Shown: in pieces, positions 8,412 to 16,883 of the stretch
Layout: each line of letters starts with the position of its first letter
Position numbering within the stretch: the first letter of the stretch is position 1
The notes under the pieces: generated by a model
What the model was told of the DNA's origin: nothing
Databases searched by the model: none
The model's input: the letters and a program-made list of their open reading frames with translations, nothing else
Made by a program: the position numbers and the translations under genes
Origin: Flavobacteriaceae bacterium
GTDB taxonomy: Bacteria > Bacteroidota > Bacteroidia > Flavobacteriales > Flavobacteriaceae
Assembly: GCA_016764435.1 (NCBI GenBank)
Contig: JAESRX010000010.1
Span: 1 to 64,000, forward strand
Length of the DNA stretch: 64,000 bases
Direction: 5' to 3'

Positions 8412-8447
8412 TCACCACAGAAGTTTGTTGTATTTCTTATGTGGTGA
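8412..8447 (-). other. Inverted repeat between ilvC and ilvA
   Basis: TCACCACA (8412-8419) pairs with TGTGGTGA (8440-8447) in the ilvC-ilvA gap. No T run follows on either strand, so it is not a simple terminator. It could set mRNA stability or partial read-through into ilvA. Confidence 0.4.
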
Positions 8448-8471
8448 TTGTAATAATGTGTTTATCAGCGA

Positions 8472-9944
8472 CTAGCTTATTTTTTTCATGGCTGTCATAG
8501 AGGCTCTTAATTCGTCTCCAATAATTTCAATAGGATGAAAACGAATGGCTTTGTTTACCGCGATCAATTCTATGTTATCCACACCGTTTCCTTGGGTGTC
8601 ATAAGCGGTTCCTATAACATCGGTCTTTACTGTTTTCATAAAGTCTGCTAATAATGGTTTACAGGCGTGATCAAATAAATAACAACCATATTCTGCCGTG
8701 TCGGAAATGATTCTGTTCATTTCAAATAGTTTTTTTCTTGCGATTGTGTTTGCAATTAAAGGCGTTTCGTGTAAAGATTCGTAATAAGCAGATTCTTCTT
8801 TAATTCCAGCTTCTGTCATGGTTTCAAAGGCTAATTCTACGCCTGATTTTACAAAGGCAATTAGCAATACTCCATGGTCAAAGAATTCTTGTTCAGAAAT
8901 TTCCTGCGAAGTAGCTTCGGTTTTTTCGAAGGAAGTGTCTCCGGTTGCGGCTCTCCAAGACAGTAGATTTTTATCATCATTGGCCCAATCTTCCATCATT
9001 GTTTTAGAAAAATGTCCTGACATTATATCATCCATGTGTTTTTGAAATAAGGGACGCATAATAGTTTTCAATTCTTCGGAAAGTCGAAAGGCTTTTATTT
9101 TAGATGGGTTTGATAATCGATCCATCATATTGGTGATTCCACCGTGTTTTAATGCTTCTGTAATGGTTTCCCATCCATATTGTATCAACTTGGAGGCGTA
9201 GGATGCTTCCAATCCATTGGCTACCATTTTATCAAATGACAGGATGGATCCCGTTTGTAATAACCCACATAAAATGGTTTGTTCTCCCATTAAATCTGAT
9301 TTTACTTCGGCTACAAAGGAGGAGTTTAGAACACCTGCTTTATGACCACCTGTGGCGGCTGCATAGGCTTTTGCAATTTCAAATCCTTCACCATTTGGGT
9401 CGTTTTCTGGGTGTACTGCGATTAATGTAGGGACTCCGAATCCACGTTTGTACTCCTCACGAACTTCTGTTCCGGGTGATTTAGGGGCTACCATAACTAC
9501 GGTAATATCTTTCCGAACTTGCATCCCTTCTTCCACAATATTAAAACCGTGAGAATAGGATAGAATTGCATTTTTTTTCATCAGAGGCATTACTGCAGAT
9601 ACGACACTTGTGTGTTGTTTATCTGGCGTTAGATTGATTAACATATCTGCGCTAGGAATCATTTCTTGATAGGTGCCTACTTTAAATTTGTTATCAATTG
9701 CATTTTTATAGGATGCACGTTGTTCGCTGATAGCGGCATCACGTAGGGTATAAGAAATATCCAATCCAGAATCTCTCATATTTAATCCTTGGTTTAGTCC
9801 TTGTGCTCCACAACCAATAATGACTATTTTTTTTCCTTTTAGTTTCTCTACTCCATTAGGGAATTCTGAGGCATCCATAAAGTCGCAGGTTCCTAATTGT
9901 TCTAATTGTAAGCGTAATGGTAAGCTGTTAAAATAATTTGCCAT
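8472..9944 (-). CDS. ilvC: Ketol-acid reductoisomerase, class II (long form)
   Basis: This enzyme carries out the Mg-dependent isomerisation and NADPH reduction of acetolactate or acetohydroxybutyrate in valine and isoleucine synthesis. The 490-residue length marks the class II form, which has a duplicated C-terminal knotted domain, as in E. coli; class I enzymes have about 330-340. The N-terminal dinucleotide fold contains [16 protein letters not shown] (about residues 36-51), followed by SYSHGFNI and [16 protein letters not shown]. It starts 6 bases after ilvN ends, so the two genes are tightly coupled in the operon ilvDBNCA. Confidence 0.95.
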   Translation of the reverse strand: MANYFNSLPLRLQLEQLGTCDFMDASEFPNGVEKLKGKKIVIIGCGAQGLNQGLNMRDSGLDISYTLRDAAISEQRASYKNAIDNKFKVGTYQEMIPSADMLINLTPDKQHTSVVSAVMPLMKKNAILSYSHGFNIVEEGMQVRKDITVVMVAPKSPGTEVREEYKRGFGVPTLIAVHPENDPNGEGFEIAKAYAAATGGHKAGVLNSSFVAEVKSDLMGEQTILCGLLQTGSILSFDKMVANGLEASYASKLIQYGWETITEALKHGGITNMMDRLSNPSKIKAFRLSEELKTIMRPLFQKHMDDIMSGHFSKTMMEDWANDDKNLLSWRAATGDTSFEKTEATSQEISEQEFFDHGVLLIAFVKSGVELAFETMTEAGIKEESAYYESLHETPLIANTIARKKLFEMNRIISDTAEYGCYLFDHACKPLLADFMKTVKTDVIGTAYDTQGNGVDNIELIAVNKAIRFHPIEIIGDELRASMTAMKKIS

Positions 9945-9950
9945 TTGTGT

Positions 9951-10475
9951 TTAGTCTTTAAATTCTTGTAATAATTCTGATATTGCCATTTTTTCTTTGG
10001 TAATTGCGATACGTCCGGAGCGTACAAATTGTAATAAACCGTAAGGTTTTAATCGGTCGTATAATCTGTTAATATCTTCGGTGGTTCCAGTAGTTTCAAT
10101 TACAAAATAGCGTTCGTTTATAGTTACCATGTGCGCACGACGTAATTTTAATTTGTTTTGTATTTTTTCGTCGTACAGGTGTTCTGTTGATATTTTAAAC
10201 ATTGCTGTTTCTTGGAATATTACTTCGTCGTCGGTATGGTAAAACGCGCGAATTACTTCGATTTGTTTTTCTATTTGCCCAAGTATTTTCTTAATTCCTT
10301 TTTCGGTCATGTTTGCTACGATGGTAAAACGATGTACATCTTCTATCTCTGATTTTGATACCGTCAAACTTTCAATATTAATATGACGTTTTAAAAAGAT
10401 AGCGGATATTCGGTTTAATAGTCCGATGTTATTTTCGGTATACACCGAAATCGTAAATTTTTGTTTTTCTTCCAT
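9951..10475 (-). CDS. ilvN: Acetolactate synthase regulatory (small) subunit
   Basis: The 174-residue product begins with an ACT domain (FTISVYTENNIGLLNRISAI, residues 8-27, with SLTVSKSE after it) that in this family binds valine and confers feedback inhibition on the large subunit. A C-terminal small-subunit domain follows, ending KEKMAISELLQEFKD. Length is normal for the short IlvN/IlvH type. It lies 2 bases after ilvB and 6 bases before ilvC, which fits a heteromeric enzyme with IlvB. Confidence 0.93.
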   Translation of the reverse strand: MEEKQKFTISVYTENNIGLLNRISAIFLKRHINIESLTVSKSEIEDVHRFTIVANMTEKGIKKILGQIEKQIEVIRAFYHTDDEVIFQETAMFKISTEHLYDEKIQNKLKLRRAHMVTINERYFVIETTGTTEDINRLYDRLKPYGLLQFVRSGRIAITKEKMAISELLQEFKD

Positions 10476-10477
10476 AA

Positions 10478-12211
10478 TTATTTAAGTCTAACTTCTGAAA
10501 CACTGGATCCTGTAGGGATCATTGGAAATATATTATCTTCTTTTTCTATGATGACTTCCAAGAAAAAAGCGTGGTCTGAAGCTATCATTTTTTCGATAGC
10601 TTTAGGAAGGTCTTCTCTCTTCGAAACACGTATCGCTTCTATATCATAAGCTCCTGCTAATTTTACAAAATTAGGACTTACCATTTCTGTAGAAGCATAG
10701 CGTTTGTCAAAAAATAATTCTTGCCACTGTCTTACCATACCTAGGTATCCATTATTAAGAACTACTATTTTTACAGCAGCCTTTGTTTGTAGAATGGTTC
10801 CTAGCTCGTTACAGGTCATTTGGTAGCCTCCATCGCCAATAATGGCGACGACTTCTCTTTCTGGGGCTCCTAGTTTTGCGCCGATGGCTGCAGGTAAGGC
10901 AAAACCCATGGTTCCTAATCCACCGGAGGTAATGTTACTTCTGGTTTTTTTAAAATCTGCGTAGCGACATGCAAACATTTGGTGCTGCCCTACATCTGAC
11001 ACAATAATGGCATCTCCTTTAGTTTCTTTATTAATACCTTTGAGTACTTCACCCATGGTTAATCCCTCTTTGGTTGGGTTCAATTGTGGATCAATTACTT
11101 CTTGATTTTCAATGGAGCGTAATTTTTTAAATTTGTCAAACCATGCCTCATGTGATGTTGGATTCAATAAGGGGAGTAACTCCGCTAATGTTTCCTTTAC
11201 ATCACCTAATACGGCTACAGTAGTAGGTACATTTTTATCTATTTCTGAAGGGTCAATATCAAAATGGATTATTTTAGCCTGTGTCGCATAGCGCGCTAAA
11301 TCTCCCGTAACACGATCGTCAAAACGCATTCCGATCGCAATTAAAACATCACATTCATTGGTGAGTTTATTAGGTGCATAATGTCCGTGCATTCCCACCA
11401 TTCCTACATTTAAAGGATGCGTTGAATTTATAGCCGATAAGCCCAAGGCTGTAGATGCGGATGGGATATTGGCTTTTTCAATAACTGCTTTAAATTCGGA
11501 TTCTGCTTGACCAAGAATCACTCCTTGACCAAAAACAACAAATGGTTTTTTTGCGTTGTTTATAAGGTTGGCAGCTTCTTTAATTTTATGAATATCATAA
11601 TGTGGTACGGGCCTATAACTACGTATAGAGGTGCATTTTTTATAGACAAAATCAAATACTTCTAGTTGTGCATCTTTAGTGATGTCTATTAATACGGGTC
11701 CTGGTCTACCGGATTTGGCGATATAAAACGCTTTTGCAAATACGCCTGGGATTTCAGAGGCTTTGGTGATTTGGTAATTCCACTTGGTAACGGGGGTGGA
11801 AATACCGACGATGTCCGTTTCTTGAAAAGCATCGGTTCCTAACAAATGGGAAGCTACTTGTCCAGTAATACAAACTAGAGGGGTAGAGTCTATTTGCGCA
11901 TCTGCAATTCCTGTGACTAAATTAGTAGCACCAGGTCCGGAAGTGGCAAAAACAATTCCTACATCTCCTGTTACACGGGCGTGTCCTTGGGCCGCATGAA
12001 TGGCGCCTTGTTCGTGACGTGTAAGAATGTGTGTAAACTGGTCTTGGTATTTGTACAATTCGTCGTAGACCGGCATAATGGCACCTCCAGGGTATCCATA
12101 TCCTAATGTTTGCCCTTCAGCCAATAGACATTTTACAACGGCTTCTGCTCCAATAATTCGAACGGACTTTGACGTGTCTGAAGTTTTTGTTAGCGTGCTT
12201 TTTGTTTCCAT
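10478..12211 (-). CDS. ilvB: Acetolactate synthase catalytic (large) subunit
   Basis: This thiamine diphosphate enzyme condenses two pyruvates, or pyruvate with 2-oxobutanoate. The 577-residue product has the Pyr-binding N-domain with GYPGGAIMPVYDELY and the catalytic Glu segment RHEQGAIHAAQGHAR, a central domain, and a C-terminal TPP-binding motif, GDGGYQMTCNELGT, ending at NN. The start chosen is METKSTL (ATG at 12209-12211). An in-frame ATG eight codons upstream would overlap ilvD further and adds atypical residues. The gene overlaps the end of ilvD by a few bases, so translation is probably coupled. Confidence 0.94.
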   Translation of the reverse strand: METKSTLTKTSDTSKSVRIIGAEAVVKCLLAEGQTLGYGYPGGAIMPVYDELYKYQDQFTHILTRHEQGAIHAAQGHARVTGDVGIVFATSGPGATNLVTGIADAQIDSTPLVCITGQVASHLLGTDAFQETDIVGISTPVTKWNYQITKASEIPGVFAKAFYIAKSGRPGPVLIDITKDAQLEVFDFVYKKCTSIRSYRPVPHYDIHKIKEAANLINNAKKPFVVFGQGVILGQAESEFKAVIEKANIPSASTALGLSAINSTHPLNVGMVGMHGHYAPNKLTNECDVLIAIGMRFDDRVTGDLARYATQAKIIHFDIDPSEIDKNVPTTVAVLGDVKETLAELLPLLNPTSHEAWFDKFKKLRSIENQEVIDPQLNPTKEGLTMGEVLKGINKETKGDAIIVSDVGQHQMFACRYADFKKTRSNITSGGLGTMGFALPAAIGAKLGAPEREVVAIIGDGGYQMTCNELGTILQTKAAVKIVVLNNGYLGMVRQWQELFFDKRYASTEMVSPNFVKLAGAYDIEAIRVSKREDLPKAIEKMIASDHAFFLEVIIEKEDNIFPMIPTGSSVSEVRLK

Positions 12212-12215
12212 AGTC

Positions 12216-13892
12216 TTAAAATTTATCGGTAACACATCCTTCCGATGCCGTGGCTACCATTTTTGCATATTTGTATAGTATTCCTTTTAGGTGTTTGGGA
12301 GCTGGCTCTGACCACCGCTTTTTTCTTTCCGTAATTTCAGCATCGCTTAAAGCAACACTAATGATATTCTTAGTGGCGTCAATGGTAATCTGATCTCCAT
12401 CTTTTAGTAGGGCTATCATGCCGCCACTTTGTGCTTCTGGTGTAATATGTCCGACTACAAAACCATGGGTTCCTCCGGAGAAACGACCGTCCGTAATTAA
12501 AGCGACCGTTTTTCCAAGCCCAGCTCCCATAATCATAGAGGTTGGTTTTAGCATTTCTGGCATTCCAGGACCTCCTTTAGGACCTACATAGCGGATGACA
12601 ATCACATCTCCTTTTTTTGCCCTACCTGCTCTTATCCCTTGATTCGCCGCATCTTCTCCATCAAAAACAATGGCAGGTCCTTTAAATAATTCTCCTTCTT
12701 TTCCGCTTATTTTGGCGACAGATCCTTCGACGGCAAGGTTTCCATATAATATTTGAAGGTTTCCAGTTTCTTTTATTGGAACGCCCTTCGAATGAATCAC
12801 GTCTTGTTCAAAAGATAAAGGAAGTACATCTGCTAGGTTTTCTGCGACTGTTTTTCCCGTGACGGTCATACAGTCTCCGTGTAAATGTCCTTCTTCTAGT
12901 AAGTATTTCATTACGGCTGGAGTGCCTCCAACTCTATGAACATCTTCCATTAGGTATTCTCCACTAGGTTTTAAATCTCCGATCACCGGTGTTCTGTCAC
13001 TTACTCGTTGAAAATCATCTAGGGTGAAATCTATATCTGCCGCATGTGCAATGGCTAAGAAATGGAGTACAGCATTGGTAGATCCTCCTAAGGCATTTAC
13101 TAAAACTACGGCGTTTTCTATAGATTTTTTACTGATGATATCCAGGGGTTTCAAGTCCAACTCTAACAGGTTTTTGATGGCCTTAGCCGTCCGTGTTGCT
13201 TCCTGTGATTTCATCTCACTTTCTGCTGGGATAGAGGAGTTGAAAGGCAAGGAAAACCCCATTGCCTCAATAGAGGAAGCCATGGTGTTAGCGGTATACA
13301 TACCACCACAAGCTCCTGGTCCAGGACAGGCCTTTTTTATAATTTCTTTGTATTCTTTTTCGTCAATGATACCCGCTACTTTTTTCCCTAAAGCTTCAAA
13401 GGCTGATACGATATTTAATTTTTCTCCTTCATGACAGCCAGAAGCAATAGTTCCACCGTACACCATAAGAGAAGGCCTGTTTAAGCGCAACATAGCCATC
13501 ACAGAACCAGGCATGTTTTTATCGCAGCCTACTACCGGAACCAGTGCATCGTAACTTTGAGCATTACAGACTACTTCCATAGAGTCGGCAATAATATCTC
13601 TGGAAGGCAAGGAATAATTCATTCCCGAAGTTCCCATGGAAATTCCATCACTCACTCCGATGGTATTGAATACCAATCCTACTTGTTCCAATTTATTGAC
13701 CTCGGCTTTTATTTCCTTAGCCATTTCGTTTAAGTGCATGTTACACGGGTTACCATCGTATCCAGTACTTGCAATTCCCACTTGTGGCTTATTCATGTCC
13801 TCTTCAGATAAGCCTACAGCGTATAACATGGCCTGAGAAGCTGGTTGGGTTTCGTCTTGGGTGATTCTTCTGCTGTGTTTGTTTAAATGCAT
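12216..13892 (-). CDS. ilvD: Dihydroxy-acid dehydratase
   Basis: This iron-sulfur enzyme dehydrates dihydroxyisovalerate and dihydroxymethylvalerate to the 2-oxo acids. The 558-residue product carries the family signatures [13 protein letters not shown] (about residue 124, cluster Cys) and [14 protein letters not shown] (about 194, cluster Cys), with [12 protein letters not shown] and the C-terminal [17 protein letters not shown]. It is the first structural gene of the ilv operon. The roughly 310 bases upstream of its ATG contain the attenuator terminator and, beyond that, the leader ORF. Confidence 0.95.
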   Translation of the reverse strand: MHLNKHSRRITQDETQPASQAMLYAVGLSEEDMNKPQVGIASTGYDGNPCNMHLNEMAKEIKAEVNKLEQVGLVFNTIGVSDGISMGTSGMNYSLPSRDIIADSMEVVCNAQSYDALVPVVGCDKNMPGSVMAMLRLNRPSLMVYGGTIASGCHEGEKLNIVSAFEALGKKVAGIIDEKEYKEIIKKACPGPGACGGMYTANTMASSIEAMGFSLPFNSSIPAESEMKSQEATRTAKAIKNLLELDLKPLDIISKKSIENAVVLVNALGGSTNAVLHFLAIAHAADIDFTLDDFQRVSDRTPVIGDLKPSGEYLMEDVHRVGGTPAVMKYLLEEGHLHGDCMTVTGKTVAENLADVLPLSFEQDVIHSKGVPIKETGNLQILYGNLAVEGSVAKISGKEGELFKGPAIVFDGEDAANQGIRAGRAKKGDVIVIRYVGPKGGPGMPEMLKPTSMIMGAGLGKTVALITDGRFSGGTHGFVVGHITPEAQSGGMIALLKDGDQITIDATKNIISVALSDAEITERKKRWSEPAPKHLKGILYKYAKMVATASEGCVTDKF

Positions 13893-14148
13893 TGTTTGTT
13901 TTTTATATGAATCTCAATAAATTAAAAGGAACGATTGTAATCTCTTAGCTTATTAGTTGATTATTGATGGTTTAATAGTCTCGGTGATTGATTCCTTAAT
14001 TAATAGCAATTCTAATGAACGAAAGTACTTTTGTTTTGCGGGCTCTGTATTTCATTTTTAATGTTTTTACAGTATTCAAGTCGTGGTTTTTTGAGTTAAG
14101 TAATTGTTATGTGGTGGTTTATGTGTTTTTATTTACACTCTTTAGACC
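13893..14148 (-). other. Leader between the attenuator terminator and ilvD
   Basis: About 250 bases of untranslated leader lie between the terminator and the ilvD ATG. A 19-codon frame (13996-14055, minus strand) ends in FIRIAIN and contains Ile, Val and Leu codons. This could be a second leader peptide, but there is no terminator behind it and AT-rich DNA favours Ile codons. I treat it as unproven. Confidence 0.35.
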
Positions 14149-14184
14149 AAAAAAAAACCTTCCGTTTAAGGAAGGTTTTTTTTA
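14149..14184 (-). terminator. Attenuator terminator of the ilv operon
   Basis: On the minus strand AACCTTCC and GGAAGGTT form a perfect eight-pair stem around a six-base loop, followed by a run of nine T. It lies about 22 bases after the stop of the Ile/Val-rich leader ORF and about 250 bases before ilvD. That position fits a regulated attenuator better than the end of another gene. A T run on the plus strand means it could also act in the other direction. Confidence 0.88.
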
Positions 14185-14205
14185 TAAAATATGTTGTTGT
14201 TCACA

Positions 14206-14292
14206 TTATACCATCCCTTCCCTTATCCTTGTAATTCGAATTACAACGACGTTAATTAAAGAAATAATAATAAGTGAGTTAAAATTTTCCAT
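14206..14292 (-). CDS. ilv operon leader peptide (attenuation)
   Basis: The 28-codon ORF starts at ATG (14290-14292) and begins MENFNSLIIISLINVVVIRI, then has one more Ile and a final Val before TAA (14206-14208). It has 7 Ile, 4 Val and 2 Leu codons, the three end products of the branched-chain pathway, including III and VVV runs. A consensus promoter lies about 38 bases upstream and an intrinsic terminator about 22 bases downstream. By analogy with enterobacterial ilv leaders, ribosome stalling at the Ile/Val codons when the charged tRNAs are scarce would prevent terminator formation and let ilvDBNCA be transcribed. Confidence 0.88.
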   Translation of the reverse strand: MENFNSLIIISLINVVVIRITRIREGMV

Positions 14293-14329
14293 TTATGATA
14301 CTGTACGGTCTGTTTTGTTAAGTACGCAG

Positions 14330-14361
14330 CAAATATTGAAATTAAATATTAAAAAACAAAA
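14330..14361 (-). promoter_or_regulatory. Promoter of the ilv leader and operon
   Basis: Read on the minus strand, a -33 TTTTG is followed by exactly 19 bases and then AATATTTG, one mismatch from the Bacteroidota -7 consensus TAnnTTTG. Transcription would start near 14325, leaving about 33 bases before the leader ATG. Confidence 0.65.
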
Positions 14362-14399
14362 TTCATTGGATACTTTTTTAAAAGAAAGCTATAAATTTG

Positions 14400-15797
14400 A
14401 TGAATTATCAAAATATCATGGAACATATCACAGAAATCATAACGAAGCAAGATTCTTTTTTCACCTCTCAAATTACTAAAAGTATCGGTTTTAGATTAGG
14501 ATTACTTAAGAAATTGCGGACGGAATTAATTTCTAGAGAGGAAGAAATTAATAAAGCATTGTATGCTGATTTTAAGAAACCTGCATTTGAAAGTTTAATA
14601 TCTGAAACAGGTGTGGTATTGATAGAATTAAATAAAGTGATTCGGAATTTAAGAAAATGGGCGAGGCCAAAGGCTGTTTTTCCTGCGATGCTTAATTTTC
14701 CTTCTTATAGTAAAATTTACAAGGATCCATTGGGTAAGGTTTTGATTATTGCGCCATGGAATTACCCTTTTCAGTTAGCATTGGCACCAGTTATAGGCGC
14801 TATAGCCGCGGGGAATACCGTAGTGCTTAAACCTTCAGAATTAGCAAGTAATACGGCTTCTCTTGTTCAACGTATTATTTCAACTGTTTTTGATCAATCA
14901 CATGTAGCAGTGATAGAAGGAGGCGTAGAGACTTCTCAGTTTTTATTAAAGCAGCGTTGGGACTTTATCTTTTTTACAGGTTCTGTGGCCGTTGGGAAAA
15001 TTGTAGCAAAAGCAGCAGCGGCACATTTAACGCCCGTAACTTTAGAATTGGGTGGTAAAAATCCCTGTATCATAGATGAAACTACAGATTTAAAATTAGC
15101 AGCTAAACGCTTGGTTTGGGGGAAGTTTTTAAACGCAGGACAAACCTGTATTGCCCCCGATTATTTTTTAGTACACAGCAGTATTAAAAGTGATTTTATA
15201 GCGGAGTTTTCAAAAGCAATCAACGCAACTTACGGGGAGGATGCTCAAAAATCTCCCGATTATCCACGAATTATAAATACACGTAATTTTGATAGGTTAG
15301 AAAAGATGCTTGTAGGTGTTGATATTGTTTACGGCGGAAAAAAAGATAGAGATGATGTTTTTATCGGTCCCACATTGATTGATAGCCCAGCGATGGATAG
15401 TGAAGTGATGAAAGATGAAATATTTGGACCAATTTCACCTGTTTTTTCCTACGAAAATGAAGCGGATATCGATAGGTTTATGACGCATTACGAAAAACCA
15501 TTATCTTTGTATATCTTTAGTAAACGCAAGGCGTTCATTGCTTCTATTTTAGAAAAACACTCTTTTGGAGGTGGTTGTATCAACGATACTTTAATTCATT
15601 TTGTAAACGATCGTTTACCATTTGGAGGAGTAGGGAATAGCGGTATGGGGGCTTATCATGGAAAACGATCTTTTGATACCTTTTCACATCATAAAAGCAT
15701 TACTAAAAGATATTCTTGGCCGGACCTTCCGATTCGATATGCGCCGTATAAAGGGAAATATAAATTATTGAAATCAATGCTTAAGATTATAGGCTAA
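14400..15797 (+). CDS. Aldehyde dehydrogenase, ALDH3-like
   Basis: The 465-residue product is an NAD(P)-dependent aldehyde dehydrogenase. It has VLIIAPWNYPFQLALAPVI (about residue 110), the general-base motif LELGGKNPCII (about 212), and the catalytic Cys in NAGQTCIAPDY (about 247). The short length and lack of an N-terminal extension resemble ALDH3 or fatty-aldehyde type enzymes. The substrate cannot be read from sequence. A perfect -7 box, TAAATTTG (14392-14399), touches the first ATG, so if that promoter is used the real start is the second ATG at 14418. It is transcribed away from the ilv leader. Confidence 0.88.
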   Translation: MNYQNIMEHITEIITKQDSFFTSQITKSIGFRLGLLKKLRTELISREEEINKALYADFKKPAFESLISETGVVLIELNKVIRNLRKWARPKAVFPAMLNFPSYSKIYKDPLGKVLIIAPWNYPFQLALAPVIGAIAAGNTVVLKPSELASNTASLVQRIISTVFDQSHVAVIEGGVETSQFLLKQRWDFIFFTGSVAVGKIVAKAAAAHLTPVTLELGGKNPCIIDETTDLKLAAKRLVWGKFLNAGQTCIAPDYFLVHSSIKSDFIAEFSKAINATYGEDAQKSPDYPRIINTRNFDRLEKMLVGVDIVYGGKKDRDDVFIGPTLIDSPAMDSEVMKDEIFGPISPVFSYENEADIDRFMTHYEKPLSLYIFSKRKAFIASILEKHSFGGGCINDTLIHFVNDRLPFGGVGNSGMGAYHGKRSFDTFSHHKSITKRYSWPDLPIRYAPYKGKYKLLKSMLKIIG

Positions 15798-15849
15798 TAA
15801 GGGAATTTAAGGCTTTTTTTAGGAAAAATAAAATGCCTTTTACAGAAAC

Positions 15850-15892
15850 AGGTAAAATTACTTGTTGGATGAGGTAATTTTACCTATATTAG
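15850..15892 (+). promoter_or_regulatory. Inverted repeat overlapping the toxin-antitoxin promoter
   Basis: AGGTAAAATTAC (15850-15861) and GTAATTTTACCT (15874-15885) form a perfect 12-base inverted repeat with a 12-base spacer. A TTG at 15862-15864 and TATATTAG at 15885-15892 (20-base spacing) look like the -33 and -7 elements, so the repeat covers the promoter. It ends 28 bases before the antitoxin ATG. It is a good candidate operator for autoregulation by the Xre-type antitoxin. No T run follows, so it is not a terminator. Confidence 0.6.
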
Positions 15893-15913
15893 AGCTTATT
15901 AAAACAGTTGACA

Positions 15914-16345
15914 ATGGTAGCCATAGAAACGAGACATCTGAAAATTCTGCAAGAAATTCCTGATAAAATAAATGATATTGATATATTATTGTATTTACAG
16001 GGGAAGAAAATTAATTGGGAATATGTGCAAACATTAAAAAGAATCACTGATTTTAATGATGAAGTTTTATCAAGTTGGTTAAACGTGAGCGTAAAGACAT
16101 TTCGTTCTTATAAAAAGCCAGACCAAGAAATAAATGTAAATATAAAAGAACATGTACTTGTATTGTTGTCACTGATGCAACATGGTAAAGCTGTTTTTAA
16201 TTCAGTACACAAATTCGAAGAATGGTTAAAAACGCAAAATTTTTATTTTGACGGGGAAATGCCGATTGGTTTCCTGAAAACAATTACAGGTATTAGGTTT
16301 GTAAATGATAGATTAACCGCATTGGAATACGGAGATAACGTTTAA
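15914..16345 (+). CDS. Antitoxin of the Xre/MbcA/ParS family
   Basis: The 143-residue product has an N-terminal helix-turn-helix-like part (VLSSWLNVSVKTFRSYKK, about residues 52-69) and the C-terminal MbcA/ParS/Xre toxin-binding domain (HGKAVFNSVHKFEEWLKT onward). The family ends with a small motif that blocks the toxin active site; here it would be the ITGIRFVNDRLTALEYG tail. The chosen ATG lies two codons after an in-frame TTG. The RES-domain toxin starts 3 bases after its stop. The pair is the well-known Xre-RES type II toxin-antitoxin arrangement, and the upstream inverted repeat suggests autoregulation. Confidence 0.88.
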   Translation: MVAIETRHLKILQEIPDKINDIDILLYLQGKKINWEYVQTLKRITDFNDEVLSSWLNVSVKTFRSYKKPDQEINVNIKEHVLVLLSLMQHGKAVFNSVHKFEEWLKTQNFYFDGEMPIGFLKTITGIRFVNDRLTALEYGDNV

Positions 16346-16348
16346 AGT

Positions 16349-16801
16349 ATGGAGTTATATCGAATTTCTGCTGAAAAATACGCAACTAGTTTACATGCTT
16401 CAGGGGCTTCCAATAGGTGGAATAAAAAGGGCGAGTATGTGATTTATGCGGGTTCATCAAGATCCTTAGCAACCTTGGAATTAATTGTGCATAGAAATTT
16501 TATAAAACCGGACATTCGGTATAAAGTCATGATCTTATCAATACCTGATGACGACTTCTTAGTTAAAAGTTTTGGGACAAAAGATCTACCTTTAAAGTGG
16601 CGTAAATTTGAAATGTATTCAAAACTACAGGAAATAGGAAGTAATTGGTATAATCGTAAAGAATCATTGCTTTTGAAAGTTCCTTCAGCCATTATTCCTT
16701 ATGAATCTAATTATATTATTAATACGGAACATCCAGATTTTATAGATAAGGTCCAGTTAGTAAGAACTGAACATTATTTTTGGGATGAGAGACTGTTCTA
16801 A
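16349..16801 (+). CDS. RES-domain toxin
   Basis: The 150-residue product is a complete RES domain. The three residues that name the family appear to be Arg5 (ELYRIS), Glu44 (ATLELIVHRN) and Ser113 (KVPSAIIPYESNY). Members of the family act on NAD+ (phosphorolysis or hydrolysis, as with MbcT and related toxins) or ADP-ribosylate a host enzyme (ParT); sequence alone does not say which applies here. The gene is directly downstream of its antitoxin. Both genes are intact, so the system is probably active. Confidence 0.88.
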   Translation: MELYRISAEKYATSLHASGASNRWNKKGEYVIYAGSSRSLATLELIVHRNFIKPDIRYKVMILSIPDDDFLVKSFGTKDLPLKWRKFEMYSKLQEIGSNWYNRKESLLLKVPSAIIPYESNYIINTEHPDFIDKVQLVRTEHYFWDERLF

Positions 16802-16883
16802 TGTCTATCTTAGATTGTTTTTTTTGATTTTTTACTCCTAGTAACTACACCTTCTTGGTGAAAATGGGGACAATAGAAAAAAC

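Noticed and set aside
14015-14479. A 154-codon plus-strand frame across the ilv leader
   Set aside because: It runs over the ilv promoter, leader and terminator on the opposite strand and into the aldehyde dehydrogenase. Its composition reflects those elements.
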